A stretch of DNA of 23,097 nt from Myxococcales bacterium (lineage in GTDB: Bacteria > Myxococcota_A > Bradymonadia > UBA4248), in contig SFMP01000063.1 of assembly GCA_004554395.1 (NCBI GenBank), positions 1 through 23,097 on the forward strand, read 5' to 3'. Below the pieces are notes generated by a model. It was given only the letters and a program-made list of their open reading frames with translations. It ran no database searches and had not been told where the DNA came from. Position 1 is the first letter of the stretch; the number at the start of each line of letters is the position of its first letter. Of this stretch, positions 7,275-15,099 are shown one piece after another. Position numbers and translations under genes: made by a program.

Positions 7275-9113
7275 CTAATCGTTGTTATAGAGCGATTGAA
7301 TTAAATCGGCGTAACGCTTCTCGACTTCGCGTCGTTTTATTTTGAGGGCGGGGGTGAGAATGCCGTTGGCAATCGACCAATCGTCGAGGATGACGGCGAA
7401 TTTTTGCGGGTTTTCGTACCCACGCAAACCTTGCGTTGCCGATTCGAGCACTTTGGCGACAGCCGCTCGCATTGCTGGGTGTTCGGCTCGTGCATCGGTG
7501 GCAATATCGCCCAAGCGATTTGCGGCGACGACTTTTGCAATAAAATCGCTCGAAGGGCGCAATAAGACGACGTTATAGGGCATGCCTGCACCATATAATA
7601 TGGCAAAATCGATATCGGGCGATGCGCAAATGCGCGTTTCAATCGCCGATGGGACGACGAATTTGCCATTTGCGAGTTTATATTGTTCTTTAATACGCCC
7701 CATAATGTATATATATCCATCGTCGTCGATATACCCAGTATCGCCCGTATGCAAACGGCCTTGTTCGTCGATGACGGATCGCGTTCCTTCGTCGTCGTTG
7801 TGATAGCCGCGCATGATACAATCGCTCGAAATGACGATTTCGCCGATACCCGAGGCGTTTTGTTCGGCGTCTTCGGCGTCGATGGGCTCGATTTCGACTT
7901 TGACCGTGGGCAAAGGCACGCCGACCGATCCGATTTTGTCGGCATTATAGTTGATCGAGATGACGGGGGAGTGTTCGGTCATGCCATAGCCTTCGAAGAC
8001 GCGGATGCCAAAATCTTCGAAAAACGTGGCGATTTCGGGCGAGAGCGAAGCGCCACCGCTGACGCAAAACTTGATGCATCCGCCAAAGACGTCGCGAATC
8101 TTCGACCCGACCAATTTATCCATGAGTTTGTATTCGAGGCGTTCGAGTCTTCGAAGTTTTCGCGTTCTGGCTTCGTGCATGATGCGTTGAGCGCGAGCGA
8201 ACAGGGCGCGCATGGCGCGTTTGCCTTCTAATTTGATGTGGAGCTTTTCGTATATGCCATTGAATATCTTTGGCACGGCGCACAAGACGGTGGGGCGAAC
8301 TTCGGTCAAATTCTGTGCAATCGTCTTCGTCGATTCGGCGAGGCCGACGGCGGCGCCGAGGGCTGGGAATAGGCCGAAATCGACCGTTTTTCCGAATCCA
8401 TGAGCCCAGGGCAAAAACGACAAAACGCGGTCTTCGCAACAGTAATCGAACATCCACGCCGAAATGACGATATCGTGAGCGACGTTTTTATGCGTCAATT
8501 CGACGCCATGCGGGCGGCCAGTCGTGCCGCTCGTATAGATGATATCGCATAAATCGTCTTCGGTGGCGACGTCGTCGGCGGCGTCGAGTGGTTCGAGTTG
8601 GCGGGCTTCGTCGAGGAACGATTTGGCGCTTTGTGGGGCAATGACGAAAATGTGTTCGAGCCCAGGGGTTTCGAGCATTTCGATTTGGCAACGGATCGCA
8701 TCGTTTTTGACGATGGCGAGTTTTGGCGTGGCGTCGCCGAAGATGAACTGCCAATCGCTTTTTGCTTGGACTTCGTACATGGGCACGATAACGGCGCCGA
8801 GCCCATAGGCGGCATAAGCGGCGAGTGCAAATGGCACGCTGTTATTGGCAATGATGGCGATGCGATCGCCCTTTTCGATGCCATATTTTTTGAACAAGGC
8901 GCGGACGCGCAACATTTCTACTTCGAATTCGCCGTAGGTCATCCAGCGATAGGCACCGTCGACTTTTTCGCCCAAAAAGGGGCGGTCGGTGTAGCGCGTA
9001 GCCGAGTTGTGGATGAGTTCAGCGAGCGTTTTGATCTTCAAATCTTGGTTATAATGAGCGACGCGATCGAGATCGACTTCGTAACGATTTGGCTTAAATT
9101 CTGTCATGAGCAT
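7275..9113 (-). CDS. Long-chain-fatty-acid--CoA ligase (AMP-forming)
   Basis: 612 aa, the usual length for FadD15-type long-chain acyl-CoA synthetases. It activates fatty acids to acyl-AMP and then acyl-CoA. Motifs: P-loop YTSGTTGRPHGVELTH (193-208), GYGMTE (375-380), TGD (456-458, ribose-binding Asp458), the hinge region GRIKEQYKLANGK (472-484) and the catalytic lysine Lys591 in NGILTPALKIKR. The P-loop lysine usual in PKGV is His202 here. There is no signal peptide, so the enzyme is cytoplasmic or on the inner face of the membrane. The ATG at 9113 has GGAGGAG far upstream (about 15 bases), with a small perfect hairpin between them; a second ATG two codons later is an alternative start. The gene is on the same strand as alr but 526 bp away, so it is probably transcribed separately. 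Confidence 0.93.
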   Translation of the reverse strand: MLMTEFKPNRYEVDLDRVAHYNQDLKIKTLAELIHNSATRYTDRPFLGEKVDGAYRWMTYGEFEVEMLRVRALFKKYGIEKGDRIAIIANNSVPFALAAYAAYGLGAVIVPMYEVQAKSDWQFIFGDATPKLAIVKNDAIRCQIEMLETPGLEHIFVIAPQSAKSFLDEARQLEPLDAADDVATEDDLCDIIYTSGTTGRPHGVELTHKNVAHDIVISAWMFDYCCEDRVLSFLPWAHGFGKTVDFGLFPALGAAVGLAESTKTIAQNLTEVRPTVLCAVPKIFNGIYEKLHIKLEGKRAMRALFARAQRIMHEARTRKLRRLERLEYKLMDKLVGSKIRDVFGGCIKFCVSGGASLSPEIATFFEDFGIRVFEGYGMTEHSPVISINYNADKIGSVGVPLPTVKVEIEPIDAEDAEQNASGIGEIVISSDCIMRGYHNDDEGTRSVIDEQGRLHTGDTGYIDDDGYIYIMGRIKEQYKLANGKFVVPSAIETRICASPDIDFAILYGAGMPYNVVLLRPSSDFIAKVVAANRLGDIATDARAEHPAMRAAVAKVLESATQGLRGYENPQKFAVILDDWSIANGILTPALKIKRREVEKRYADLIQSLYNND

Positions 9114-9115
9114 GC

Positions 9116-9130
9116 GAGCACGATGTGCTC
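9116..9130 (-). promoter_or_regulatory. Hairpin between ribosome binding site and start codon
   Basis: GAGCAC-GAT-GTGCTC is a perfect 6-bp inverted repeat with a 3-base loop. In the minus-strand mRNA it sits between the GGAG core and the ATG at 9113 and overlaps the 3' part of GGAGGAG. When folded it would shorten the 15-base spacing to a normal distance. The structure is seen; the effect is inferred. Confidence 0.4.
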
Positions 9131-9168
9131 CTCCGTGGCAAAAGATTACAGAAGGCGCAAAAACCGAT

Positions 9169-9239
9169 GGTACCCCTGGGGCACCGCACCTCCTACCAGA
9201 ACGCCATGCTCTATCGCTCAGTTGTCACCATTATGTCAC
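9169..9239 (-). promoter_or_regulatory. Candidate promoter, direct-repeat operator and leader hairpin of the acyl-CoA synthetase gene
   Basis: On the minus strand CATAAT (complement of 9230-9235) is a 5/6 match to a -10 box, without a good -35. Two TGTCAC words (9223-9228, 9234-9239, plus strand) repeat at exactly 11 bp and overlap it, as expected for a regulator bound on one face of the helix. Downstream in the transcript GGTGCCCC-A-GGGGTACC (9169-9185, complement) makes an 8-bp stem with one G-U pair. All read by eye. Confidence 0.35.
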
Positions 9240-9294
9240 AGCGATATGGAGTTTTGCTTGGTTGCCGCGCCGCCAAGGCGCATGAGCGGAGCCG

Positions 9295-9318
9295 TATTTG
9301 CGCCGATAGGCGCAAATA
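9295..9318. repeat. Perfect 10-bp-arm palindrome
   Basis: TATTTGCGCC (9295-9304), loop GATA, GGCGCAAATA (9309-9318). The stem has no mismatch. No T-run follows on either strand. It sits beside the two 55-bp repeats at 9325-9436 and shares their GC-rich, CG-dinucleotide-heavy style. Confidence 0.7.
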
Positions 9319-9324
9319 GGCGTA

Positions 9325-9436
9325 GCCGCGAGCGTATGCGCGCAAGCCGGATGCTTGCAGACGGCGGCACATAGCTCGCGCCGCGAGCGTATGCGCGCAA
9401 GCCGACTGCTTTGCAGGCGGCGGCACATAGCTCGCG
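9325..9436. repeat. Two tandem copies of a 55-bp imperfect palindrome
   Basis: Copy 1 starts at 9325 and copy 2 at 9380. Both begin GCCGCGAGCGTATGCGCGCA and end CGGCGGCACATAGCTCGC. They differ near the centre (GGATGCTTGCAGA against GACTGCTTTGCAGG). Each copy is itself an imperfect hairpin: GCGAGCGTATG pairs with CATAGCTCGC, and the centre GCAAGC pairs with GCTTGC in copy 1. The reading frames across it are Arg/Ala/Cys-rich artefacts of the repeat. Confidence 0.75.
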
Positions 9437-9440
9437 CATC

Positions 9441-9639
9441 AAAAAAGAAGAAACTGCATGCGAATAGATATCATCGGTATATGAATAGATATCATCGGTA
9501 CATGTTTATATATATCACGAGATGGCGATTTTAGAGTTTGTATTTAAATCATATATAAACAACATTTACATCGACATGTTTATATTGAATTGATATGTTC
9601 GAGTATATAAGCATATCGATGTGGGAGGTTGTGTGAGAA
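9441..9639. other. AT-rich intergenic block with iterated repeats
   Basis: This block lies between alr and the acyl-CoA synthetase gene and is much AT-richer than anything around it. A 21-bp unit starting GAATAGATATCATCGGTA is repeated in tandem at 9462-9482 and 9483-9503. The word ACATGTTTATAT occurs at 9500-9511 and 9574-9585. CATCG occurs just before the repeated words (9472, 9493, 9570). No gene is visible. It could be a regulatory region, a nucleoid-protein target or a decayed insert. Confidence 0.6.
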
Positions 9640-10797
9640 TTAAACGGCGATGCGCGGCACGGAAGTTTGAATTTGCGTGGTGAGTTCGTAGTTGATGGTG
9701 CCGGCCCAAGCGGCGAGTTGTTCGGCGGAGATCGTTTCGCGGTCTTGAGAGCCGAGCAGGATGACGTCGTCGCCGGCGGTGGCGTCGGGGATGTCGGTGA
9801 CGTCGACCATGCACATGTTCATGCAGATGCGGCCGCGGATGGGTGCGCGGTGGCCGCGGATGAGGACGTAGCCGAGGTTTGAGAGTGCGCGGTCGTAGCC
9901 GTCGTAGTAGCCGACGGGGAGCACGGCGATGCGCGTGTCGTGCGTCGTTTGGTAGGTGCAGCCGTAGCCGATGAGCGAGCCCGTGGCGACGGTTTTGACT
10001 TGTGCGATGATCGTCTTCCATGTGAGTGCGGGGCGCAAGTCGACGTCTTTGCCGAGGAGTTTGGCGCTGACGTAGCATTCGGTCGAGGGCCACATGCCGT
10101 AGCAGGTGATGCCGGCGCGGACGAGTTCGAAGTGGGTGTGTGGCCAGAGTATGCCGGCGGCGGAGTTGGCGATGGTGCGGAGGGCGGGGCGGAAGCCGTT
10201 TTGCGCGAGTAGGTCGTTGGCGTCTTGGAACGCTTTGAGTTGGGCTTGTGCGAAGGAGTGGTCGGTGGTGTCTTCGATGTTGGCAAAGTGCGAGCATGTG
10301 CCTTCGAGGACGAGGTATGGGAAGCGTGCGATGTAGCGTGCGAGTTGTAGGGCTTCGTCGGGGCGTAGTCCTTGGCGTTGCGTGCCCGTTTCGAGTTTCA
10401 TGATGAGTCGGATGGGTGTCGAGGCGTCGTTGGCGGCGGCGCCGAGGGCGTCGATTTGTGCTTTGTCATAGACCATGACGCGCACGTCGAGGCGTTGGGC
10501 GGTGCGCGCGTGCATGGGTGGCACGTGTCCCATGACGAAGAGATTGCCCGTGTAGCCGTCGTCTCGCAGGTCGGCGGCTTCGTGGAGCGAGTCGACGCAT
10601 AGCCATGTTGCGCCACCTTCGACGAATGCGCGCCAAGCGATGCGCACGTCGTGCCCGTAGGCGTTGGATTTGACGACGGCGGCGATTTGGGCACCAGGCG
10701 CGAGTCCGCGTTTGAGCGTTTGCATGTTGTGGGTCAGTGCTTGTGTATCGACGAGGCAGCAACTGCGATGAAGGCCTGCTTGGATTGGAAGAGACAT
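9640..10797 (-). CDS. alr: Alanine racemase
   Basis: 385 aa with the proposed start; makes D-alanine for peptidoglycan. It is a PLP enzyme with fold-type III barrel: the PLP lysine is Lys43 in AAVVKSNAYGHD and the catalytic tyrosine of the other face is Tyr282 in LIGYGCTYQ. Other family blocks are IANSAAG (about 209-215), FELVRAGITCYG (223-234) and GRICMNMCMVDVTD (322-335); the latter has Asn where Asp is usual (CMD). The start at 10797 is chosen because AAGGA lies 7-8 bases upstream and the N-terminus then matches the family. The frame continues upstream to 10887, and an ATG at 10818 is the next possibility. An AT-rich palindromic -10 at 10900-10907 could drive it. The gene is divergent from the transglutaminase operon. 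Confidence 0.92.
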   Translation of the reverse strand: MSLPIQAGLHRSCCLVDTQALTHNMQTLKRGLAPGAQIAAVVKSNAYGHDVRIAWRAFVEGGATWLCVDSLHEAADLRDDGYTGNLFVMGHVPPMHARTAQRLDVRVMVYDKAQIDALGAAANDASTPIRLIMKLETGTQRQGLRPDEALQLARYIARFPYLVLEGTCSHFANIEDTTDHSFAQAQLKAFQDANDLLAQNGFRPALRTIANSAAGILWPHTHFELVRAGITCYGMWPSTECYVSAKLLGKDVDLRPALTWKTIIAQVKTVATGSLIGYGCTYQTTHDTRIAVLPVGYYDGYDRALSNLGYVLIRGHRAPIRGRICMNMCMVDVTDIPDATAGDDVILLGSQDRETISAEQLAAWAGTINYELTTQIQTSVPRIAV

Positions 10798-11117
10798 TTG
10801 AAATTCCTTACGAGTCATTGAAATTCCCGACGAATTGCGAAGAGGGGAATCGTCATCATGAGGGGGGATCGCGGAGCAACGTCGCACGGTCGGCGCGAAA
10901 TTATAATCTCATTGGGCGAGGAATAAAGAGTTAAAACGCGTCATTATCGAGCAAATGGGAGTGGTCTGGGGGTGATCGGATGGATGGTTGGGATGAATGG
11001 TTGGGCATCTGTGCGCATTTGTGATAAGAGCGGAGCGAGAAACCGAAGCGGGTGACAGCCATTTTTGCCAGAAGTCGAAAGGCTGTGGGCTCGATATTTC
11101 GCCAAGAAGGAAAGACG
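10798..11117. promoter_or_regulatory. Divergent control region with a palindromic -10 (ATTATAAT)
   Basis: 320 bp between alr (minus) and the transglutaminase operon (plus). ATTATAAT at 10900-10907 is its own reverse complement, so TATAAT reads perfectly on both strands (10902-10907 plus; 10905-10900 minus). A weak minus-strand -35, TTTATT (complement of 10922-10927), lies 16 bp away; the plus-strand -35 is poor. GGAATTTCAA recurs before two possible alr starts, and ATGGTTGGG repeats at 10984 and 10997. No gene is seen in this stretch. Confidence 0.4.
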
Positions 11118-14100
11118 ATGAAGCGATGGCAGAGAACGATATTATTGGGCGTCTTGCTCGTGGGGCTGTGTGGCGGGCAGGCTTATGCCCAAAAAGGCGA
11201 AGAAACGAAGCGAATTGAGCGCGAAATCGGCGAATCTCGGGCGCTTTTGAATTGGATGAAGCGCGGCGAGATTTATGCGTCGGTGGGGCAGACCGATGCA
11301 TTATATGAAGCGATATTGAAATCGATCGACGGGGGATCGACGTCGCAGCAGCCGTATTTCGAGCGATATTTGGCTTGGTTGCGCAATATCGATGCCGACG
11401 TCCATGGGGGCGAGCAGACGCCGATGCCGGGGGCGGTGACGTCGTTTTTCGTGTCGTTTCCGTATGAATGCGCATCGGTGCTCGATTTTGGACAGGCGTA
11501 TTTGCCAGAGCGCGAGGGGTTCGATACGTCGAAGGCGACCGAGGGCGCCATGTATCCGGCGCTCAATTGGATGCTCTATGAATCGGTGGGGAATTTGGGC
11601 GCGATCATGCCGCAAGAACGCATGTATCACCCGGGGTTTTCGGTGATGTATCTGACGGCGCGAATCGTCATCGACGACCCTGAAAACGGCGAAATGGCGG
11701 CTGGATTGGGAGAAAAGGGGGCTGGATCTGGCGAAAAAGCGGCTGGAACGGGCGAGAAAGCGGCTCATTCGGGCGGTAAGGGGGCGAAAGTCGCAGAAAA
11801 GCGTGCGAAACAGGGCAAGAAGGGCAAAGTCTCGGGCGATAGCACGATCGATGCATGGATCGAAATGCCGTCGGTGAGCCCGATCGTGGCGTGGGTCAAT
11901 GGCAAACGGGTCTATGAGCAAGTCGACGATTGCCCCGAAGATTTGCCGATATTTGGCGAAAGGCGGGCGATCAAGTTGCATCGTGGCGAGAATATCTTGA
12001 CGATAAAAGTCGCTGCGCTTGAGACGCAACCGGGGTTTTATGCCTTTTTGACCGATGCGAAGACGGGGAAACCGCTTTCGTTCGAAGTTCGCAACGACGA
12101 CGCCATCGTCGTTGCAGATCCGCTAGAGCGCGAAATATCGTCGACGTCGGTCGGATCGATTTTTTCGCCGCTGGAGCGCGGCGGCAAGTCATCGATCGCC
12201 GATCGCGCCTATTTGGCGCGTCTCTCGCAGTCGCCACTCGATGCGGGGCGCATCGTCAACAATTTATTGCTCAACGATATCGAGGCGACGGCGAAATTGC
12301 CCGTGCCCGATTTGGCGCTTGCGATCTTGATGCTCCAAGACCCGGGGAAATCGCTACAAATATTGCGCAAGGCGATGGCGCATCGCCCAGCCGATGGCGT
12401 GATTCATCTACTCTATGCCCGCGAGCTCGTGCTCAATAGCGAGTCGCAAGGCGATTCGGGGTCGCGTTTCGTCGACGAATGGCCCGAGATACGATCGATA
12501 CTGCAAAAACAAGCGCCCGAGAGCGATGGCATTTCGTATGAGCCGCTTCGCGCCAAACTCCGCGCTCTATCGGAGCTCAATGCGCATCAGGCGATGACGG
12601 CGCTCCAAAATATGGATTTTACATCGTGTACATCGTGTGAATCGTCGCTTTTGCCACTCGTCGTTCAAAACTTGGAATCGCGCGGAAAAATCATCCAATA
12701 TCGCGATATGCTCGAGAAACTCTATAGTTCGCAAAAGAATAGCGCCGTCTATTTCGTCGAGCGCCTCGATCGACGCCTTCGCAGGGCGATTTCGAGCGGC
12801 GATGGCGCGGTTTCGCGTCGCGAATTGCTGGCGATTCAGAGCGAAATCAAACAATTCCTCGAGCGCCATCCCTACGACGACCACGTTTGGGAATTTTGGC
12901 TCGACATCGTCACGGCGTATGGGCAAAGTTTTGCGCAAGAGATGGATTCTAGTGCCGATGCCGCCGATCGCGGATCGCGTGCACCGTCGACGCCCAAAGA
13001 AGATCCGTGGATCGAGGCCAATGCCGAAGAAGAATTCTTGGTCTATTTGACGCAGCGAATGAACGATCCGGCGCGTTGGTTGCGATTTGCTCGCTGGAGC
13101 ATGGAAACGGGCAATCTATCAGAAGCCGTACCCGCCTACGAAATGGCTGCTCGACTCGTGCCGCAAGACGATTCACTCGCCGAACGTGCCGAGATCGCCC
13201 GCCGCCTAGCCAATCGCGACGCCGCGAGCGACGATGCGGCAAGCGCCTACGAAGCGCCATATATCGTCAAAGATATCCCCGGCAATACATCGCCCGATGC
13301 GACGCAATTCGTCTCATTGCTCGACAATCGCGTCGTCAAAATCCTCCCCAATGGGCTCGCTTCGACGTTTAACCAAATCGCCTTCGAAGTCCTCGACGAA
13401 CAGGGGCTCAAAACGCTTAGAGCCATGCCGATTAATTATTCGCCTACCGACGAAAAACTCGAAATTATATCGGTTATTACGACGAAAAAAGACGGCACAA
13501 AACATCGATTATATAAGACGACCGAATATAATACAGCCGACGAATCGATCCGAATGTACTACGATCAACGCCAAATCGTCATCGAAATCCCCGATTTGGC
13601 GGTCGGCGATCGCATCGAATATCGGTTTAAACGAACGCAAATGCAAAAGAGCGCGAGCAGTACCAATTACTTTAGCGATTTATATCAATTGCAAGCGACG
13701 TTCCCGCGCCAGTGGTCAAAATACACGGTTATTACGCCAGAGTCGTTTCCAGTTCGGTTTTATTTGAGCGATCCGAAAGGAAATTCGGGTTTTGTCGGAG
13801 ATACGAAAAAAGAAGGCGATTTCGTCGTGACGAGTTACGAGCAAAAAGCGACGCCGCGCCTCGTTCAAGAAGACCGCATGCCGGGGATAACCGAGGTGGC
13901 GCCGTTTGTCTTGGCGTCGTCGTTTGCCTCGTGGCAAGACGTCGCCGATTGGTTTATCGATTTGGCCAAGCCCCAATGGCGCATCGACGAAGCGATTCAA
14001 AACGCCGTGCGAGAATTGACACAGGGCATCGACGATCCTCTCGAGAAATTGAAGAAAATCCACAGTTTTGTCGTCAAATCGACGCGCTATGTCGCGTTGG

Positions 14101-15095
14101 AATTCGGCATTCACGGGCACAAACCGTATCCAGTTTCGCAAGTTTTCGAGCGTCGATTTGGCGATTGTAAAGATAAAGCGAGTTTGTTGAAAGTGATGCT
14201 CGACGAGGCGGGAATCGAGACGAACTTCGTACTCGTTCGGACACGGCGAAACGGCGATATTTCGATGGAATTGCCCAATGCCTATCTATTCGACCATGCC
14301 ATCGTCTATGTACCGCAATTCGACATGTTCCTCGATGGCACGGCAGAGTTTAGCGGAACGCGCGAGCTTCCACCGCTCGATCAAGGGGCAAACGTGCTCA
14401 TCATCGACGATCACGCGGGCTATCGATTGACAAAAACGCCCATGTCGAAAGCCGAAGACAATGGGTCGGTTCACCGCTGGGCATTCGATCTGACGCAAAC
14501 CGATAAAATTCCATATACCGATCACGTGACTTATAAGGGATTGATGGCGCCGAGCTACCGCGAGCGATATCAAGTCGAATCGCTACGACATGAACGACTC
14601 GAATCGGAGTATGCTTATGCGATTGCGGGGTCCGAAATCGATTCATTTGAAATATCGGATGTCGCCGATCTCGAAGCCGATGTATCGCTCGGAATCAAGG
14701 CGACAACGGCGTTTTCGCAAATCGTCAAAATCGAGGGCAATACGTGGATCGTGCGCCCTGGGGCGAAGATTTCGCGCGTCGCACAATCGTTTGCGCCCTC
14801 GGCGACGCGACAATTCGACCTCGAACAAATCGCGCCCATGCACCTCACTCAAACCGTTCAATTCATCTTGCCCGAAGGCGCAAAAGCCGCATTACCCGAT
14901 CCCGCCGCACTCTCTAACGCCCATGGTCAATGGTCGATTCGATCGACGCAAGCGGGCAATATCGTGACGGCAGAAATATCGCTCTCGCTCTCTGAATCGA
15001 AAATCGCCCCAAAAGATTACGCATCGTATCAAGACTTTTTGCAAAGCTACGATCGCGCCGTCAACACGCCATATCAAATCACCGTAAAGGAATAA
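11118..15095 (+). CDS. Giant exported DUF3857/transglutaminase-like protein with intact catalytic triad
   Basis: 1325 aa. The start at 11118 is chosen because AGAAGGAAAG precedes it and it opens a clean signal peptide (KRWQRTILLGVLLVGLCGGQAYA, cut before Gln); a GTG at 11052 would bury it. Order: helical region (about 30-165); a beta-sandwich-like region (about 165-330) interrupted at 193-245 by a Gly/Ala/Lys insert made of seven-residue repeats (GSGEKAA type); TPR-like helices (about 370-700); DUF3857 (about 730-930); and a transglutaminase/protease-fold core with Cys1017 (RFGDCKDKASLL), His1060 (FDHAIV) and Asp1073 (LDGTAE). A beta-rich C-terminal domain follows. The family is found in Bacteroidota, Acidobacteriota and deltaproteobacteria; its substrate is unknown. 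The protein is probably periplasmic, cleaving or crosslinking proteins or peptides (inferred). It is translationally linked to the next gene, four bases away. Confidence 0.88.
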   Translation: MKRWQRTILLGVLLVGLCGGQAYAQKGEETKRIEREIGESRALLNWMKRGEIYASVGQTDALYEAILKSIDGGSTSQQPYFERYLAWLRNIDADVHGGEQTPMPGAVTSFFVSFPYECASVLDFGQAYLPEREGFDTSKATEGAMYPALNWMLYESVGNLGAIMPQERMYHPGFSVMYLTARIVIDDPENGEMAAGLGEKGAGSGEKAAGTGEKAAHSGGKGAKVAEKRAKQGKKGKVSGDSTIDAWIEMPSVSPIVAWVNGKRVYEQVDDCPEDLPIFGERRAIKLHRGENILTIKVAALETQPGFYAFLTDAKTGKPLSFEVRNDDAIVVADPLEREISSTSVGSIFSPLERGGKSSIADRAYLARLSQSPLDAGRIVNNLLLNDIEATAKLPVPDLALAILMLQDPGKSLQILRKAMAHRPADGVIHLLYARELVLNSESQGDSGSRFVDEWPEIRSILQKQAPESDGISYEPLRAKLRALSELNAHQAMTALQNMDFTSCTSCESSLLPLVVQNLESRGKIIQYRDMLEKLYSSQKNSAVYFVERLDRRLRRAISSGDGAVSRRELLAIQSEIKQFLERHPYDDHVWEFWLDIVTAYGQSFAQEMDSSADAADRGSRAPSTPKEDPWIEANAEEEFLVYLTQRMNDPARWLRFARWSMETGNLSEAVPAYEMAARLVPQDDSLAERAEIARRLANRDAASDDAASAYEAPYIVKDIPGNTSPDATQFVSLLDNRVVKILPNGLASTFNQIAFEVLDEQGLKTLRAMPINYSPTDEKLEIISVITTKKDGTKHRLYKTTEYNTADESIRMYYDQRQIVIEIPDLAVGDRIEYRFKRTQMQKSASSTNYFSDLYQLQATFPRQWSKYTVITPESFPVRFYLSDPKGNSGFVGDTKKEGDFVVTSYEQKATPRLVQEDRMPGITEVAPFVLASSFASWQDVADWFIDLAKPQWRIDEAIQNAVRELTQGIDDPLEKLKKIHSFVVKSTRYVALEFGIHGHKPYPVSQVFERRFGDCKDKASLLKVMLDEAGIETNFVLVRTRRNGDISMELPNAYLFDHAIVYVPQFDMFLDGTAEFSGTRELPPLDQGANVLIIDDHAGYRLTKTPMSKAEDNGSVHRWAFDLTQTDKIPYTDHVTYKGLMAPSYRERYQVESLRHERLESEYAYAIAGSEIDSFEISDVADLEADVSLGIKATTAFSQIVKIEGNTWIVRPGAKISRVAQSFAPSATRQFDLEQIAPMHLTQTVQFILPEGAKAALPDPAALSNAHGQWSIRSTQAGNIVTAEISLSLSESKIAPKDYASYQDFLQSYDRAVNTPYQITVKE

Positions 15096-15099
15096 AACA

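Noticed and set aside
8598..9374. 258-codon open frame on the plus strand opposite the acyl-CoA synthetase
   Set aside because: It is antisense to conserved AMP-binding motifs, has no start signal, and its last third runs through non-coding palindromes.
9211..9442. Small minus-strand frames with Cys/Ala/Arg repeats
   Set aside because: They are translations of the 55-bp palindromic repeats; three frames are open at once, as expected from repeat structure rather than coding.
9462..9503. CRISPR-like or iteron origin
   Set aside because: There are only two tandem 21-bp copies with no unique spacers, no cas gene, and no replication gene nearby. Kept only as an iterated AT-rich block.
10798..10887. 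Longer N-terminus of alanine racemase (start at 10887)
   Set aside because: The added residues are unlike the family and the upstream start has no ribosome site. AAGGA correctly precedes the ATG at 10797.
11052..11117. GTG start at 11052 for the first giant protein
   Set aside because: It would place 22 residues before the signal peptide. The ATG at 11118 has a good ribosome site and opens the signal peptide directly.
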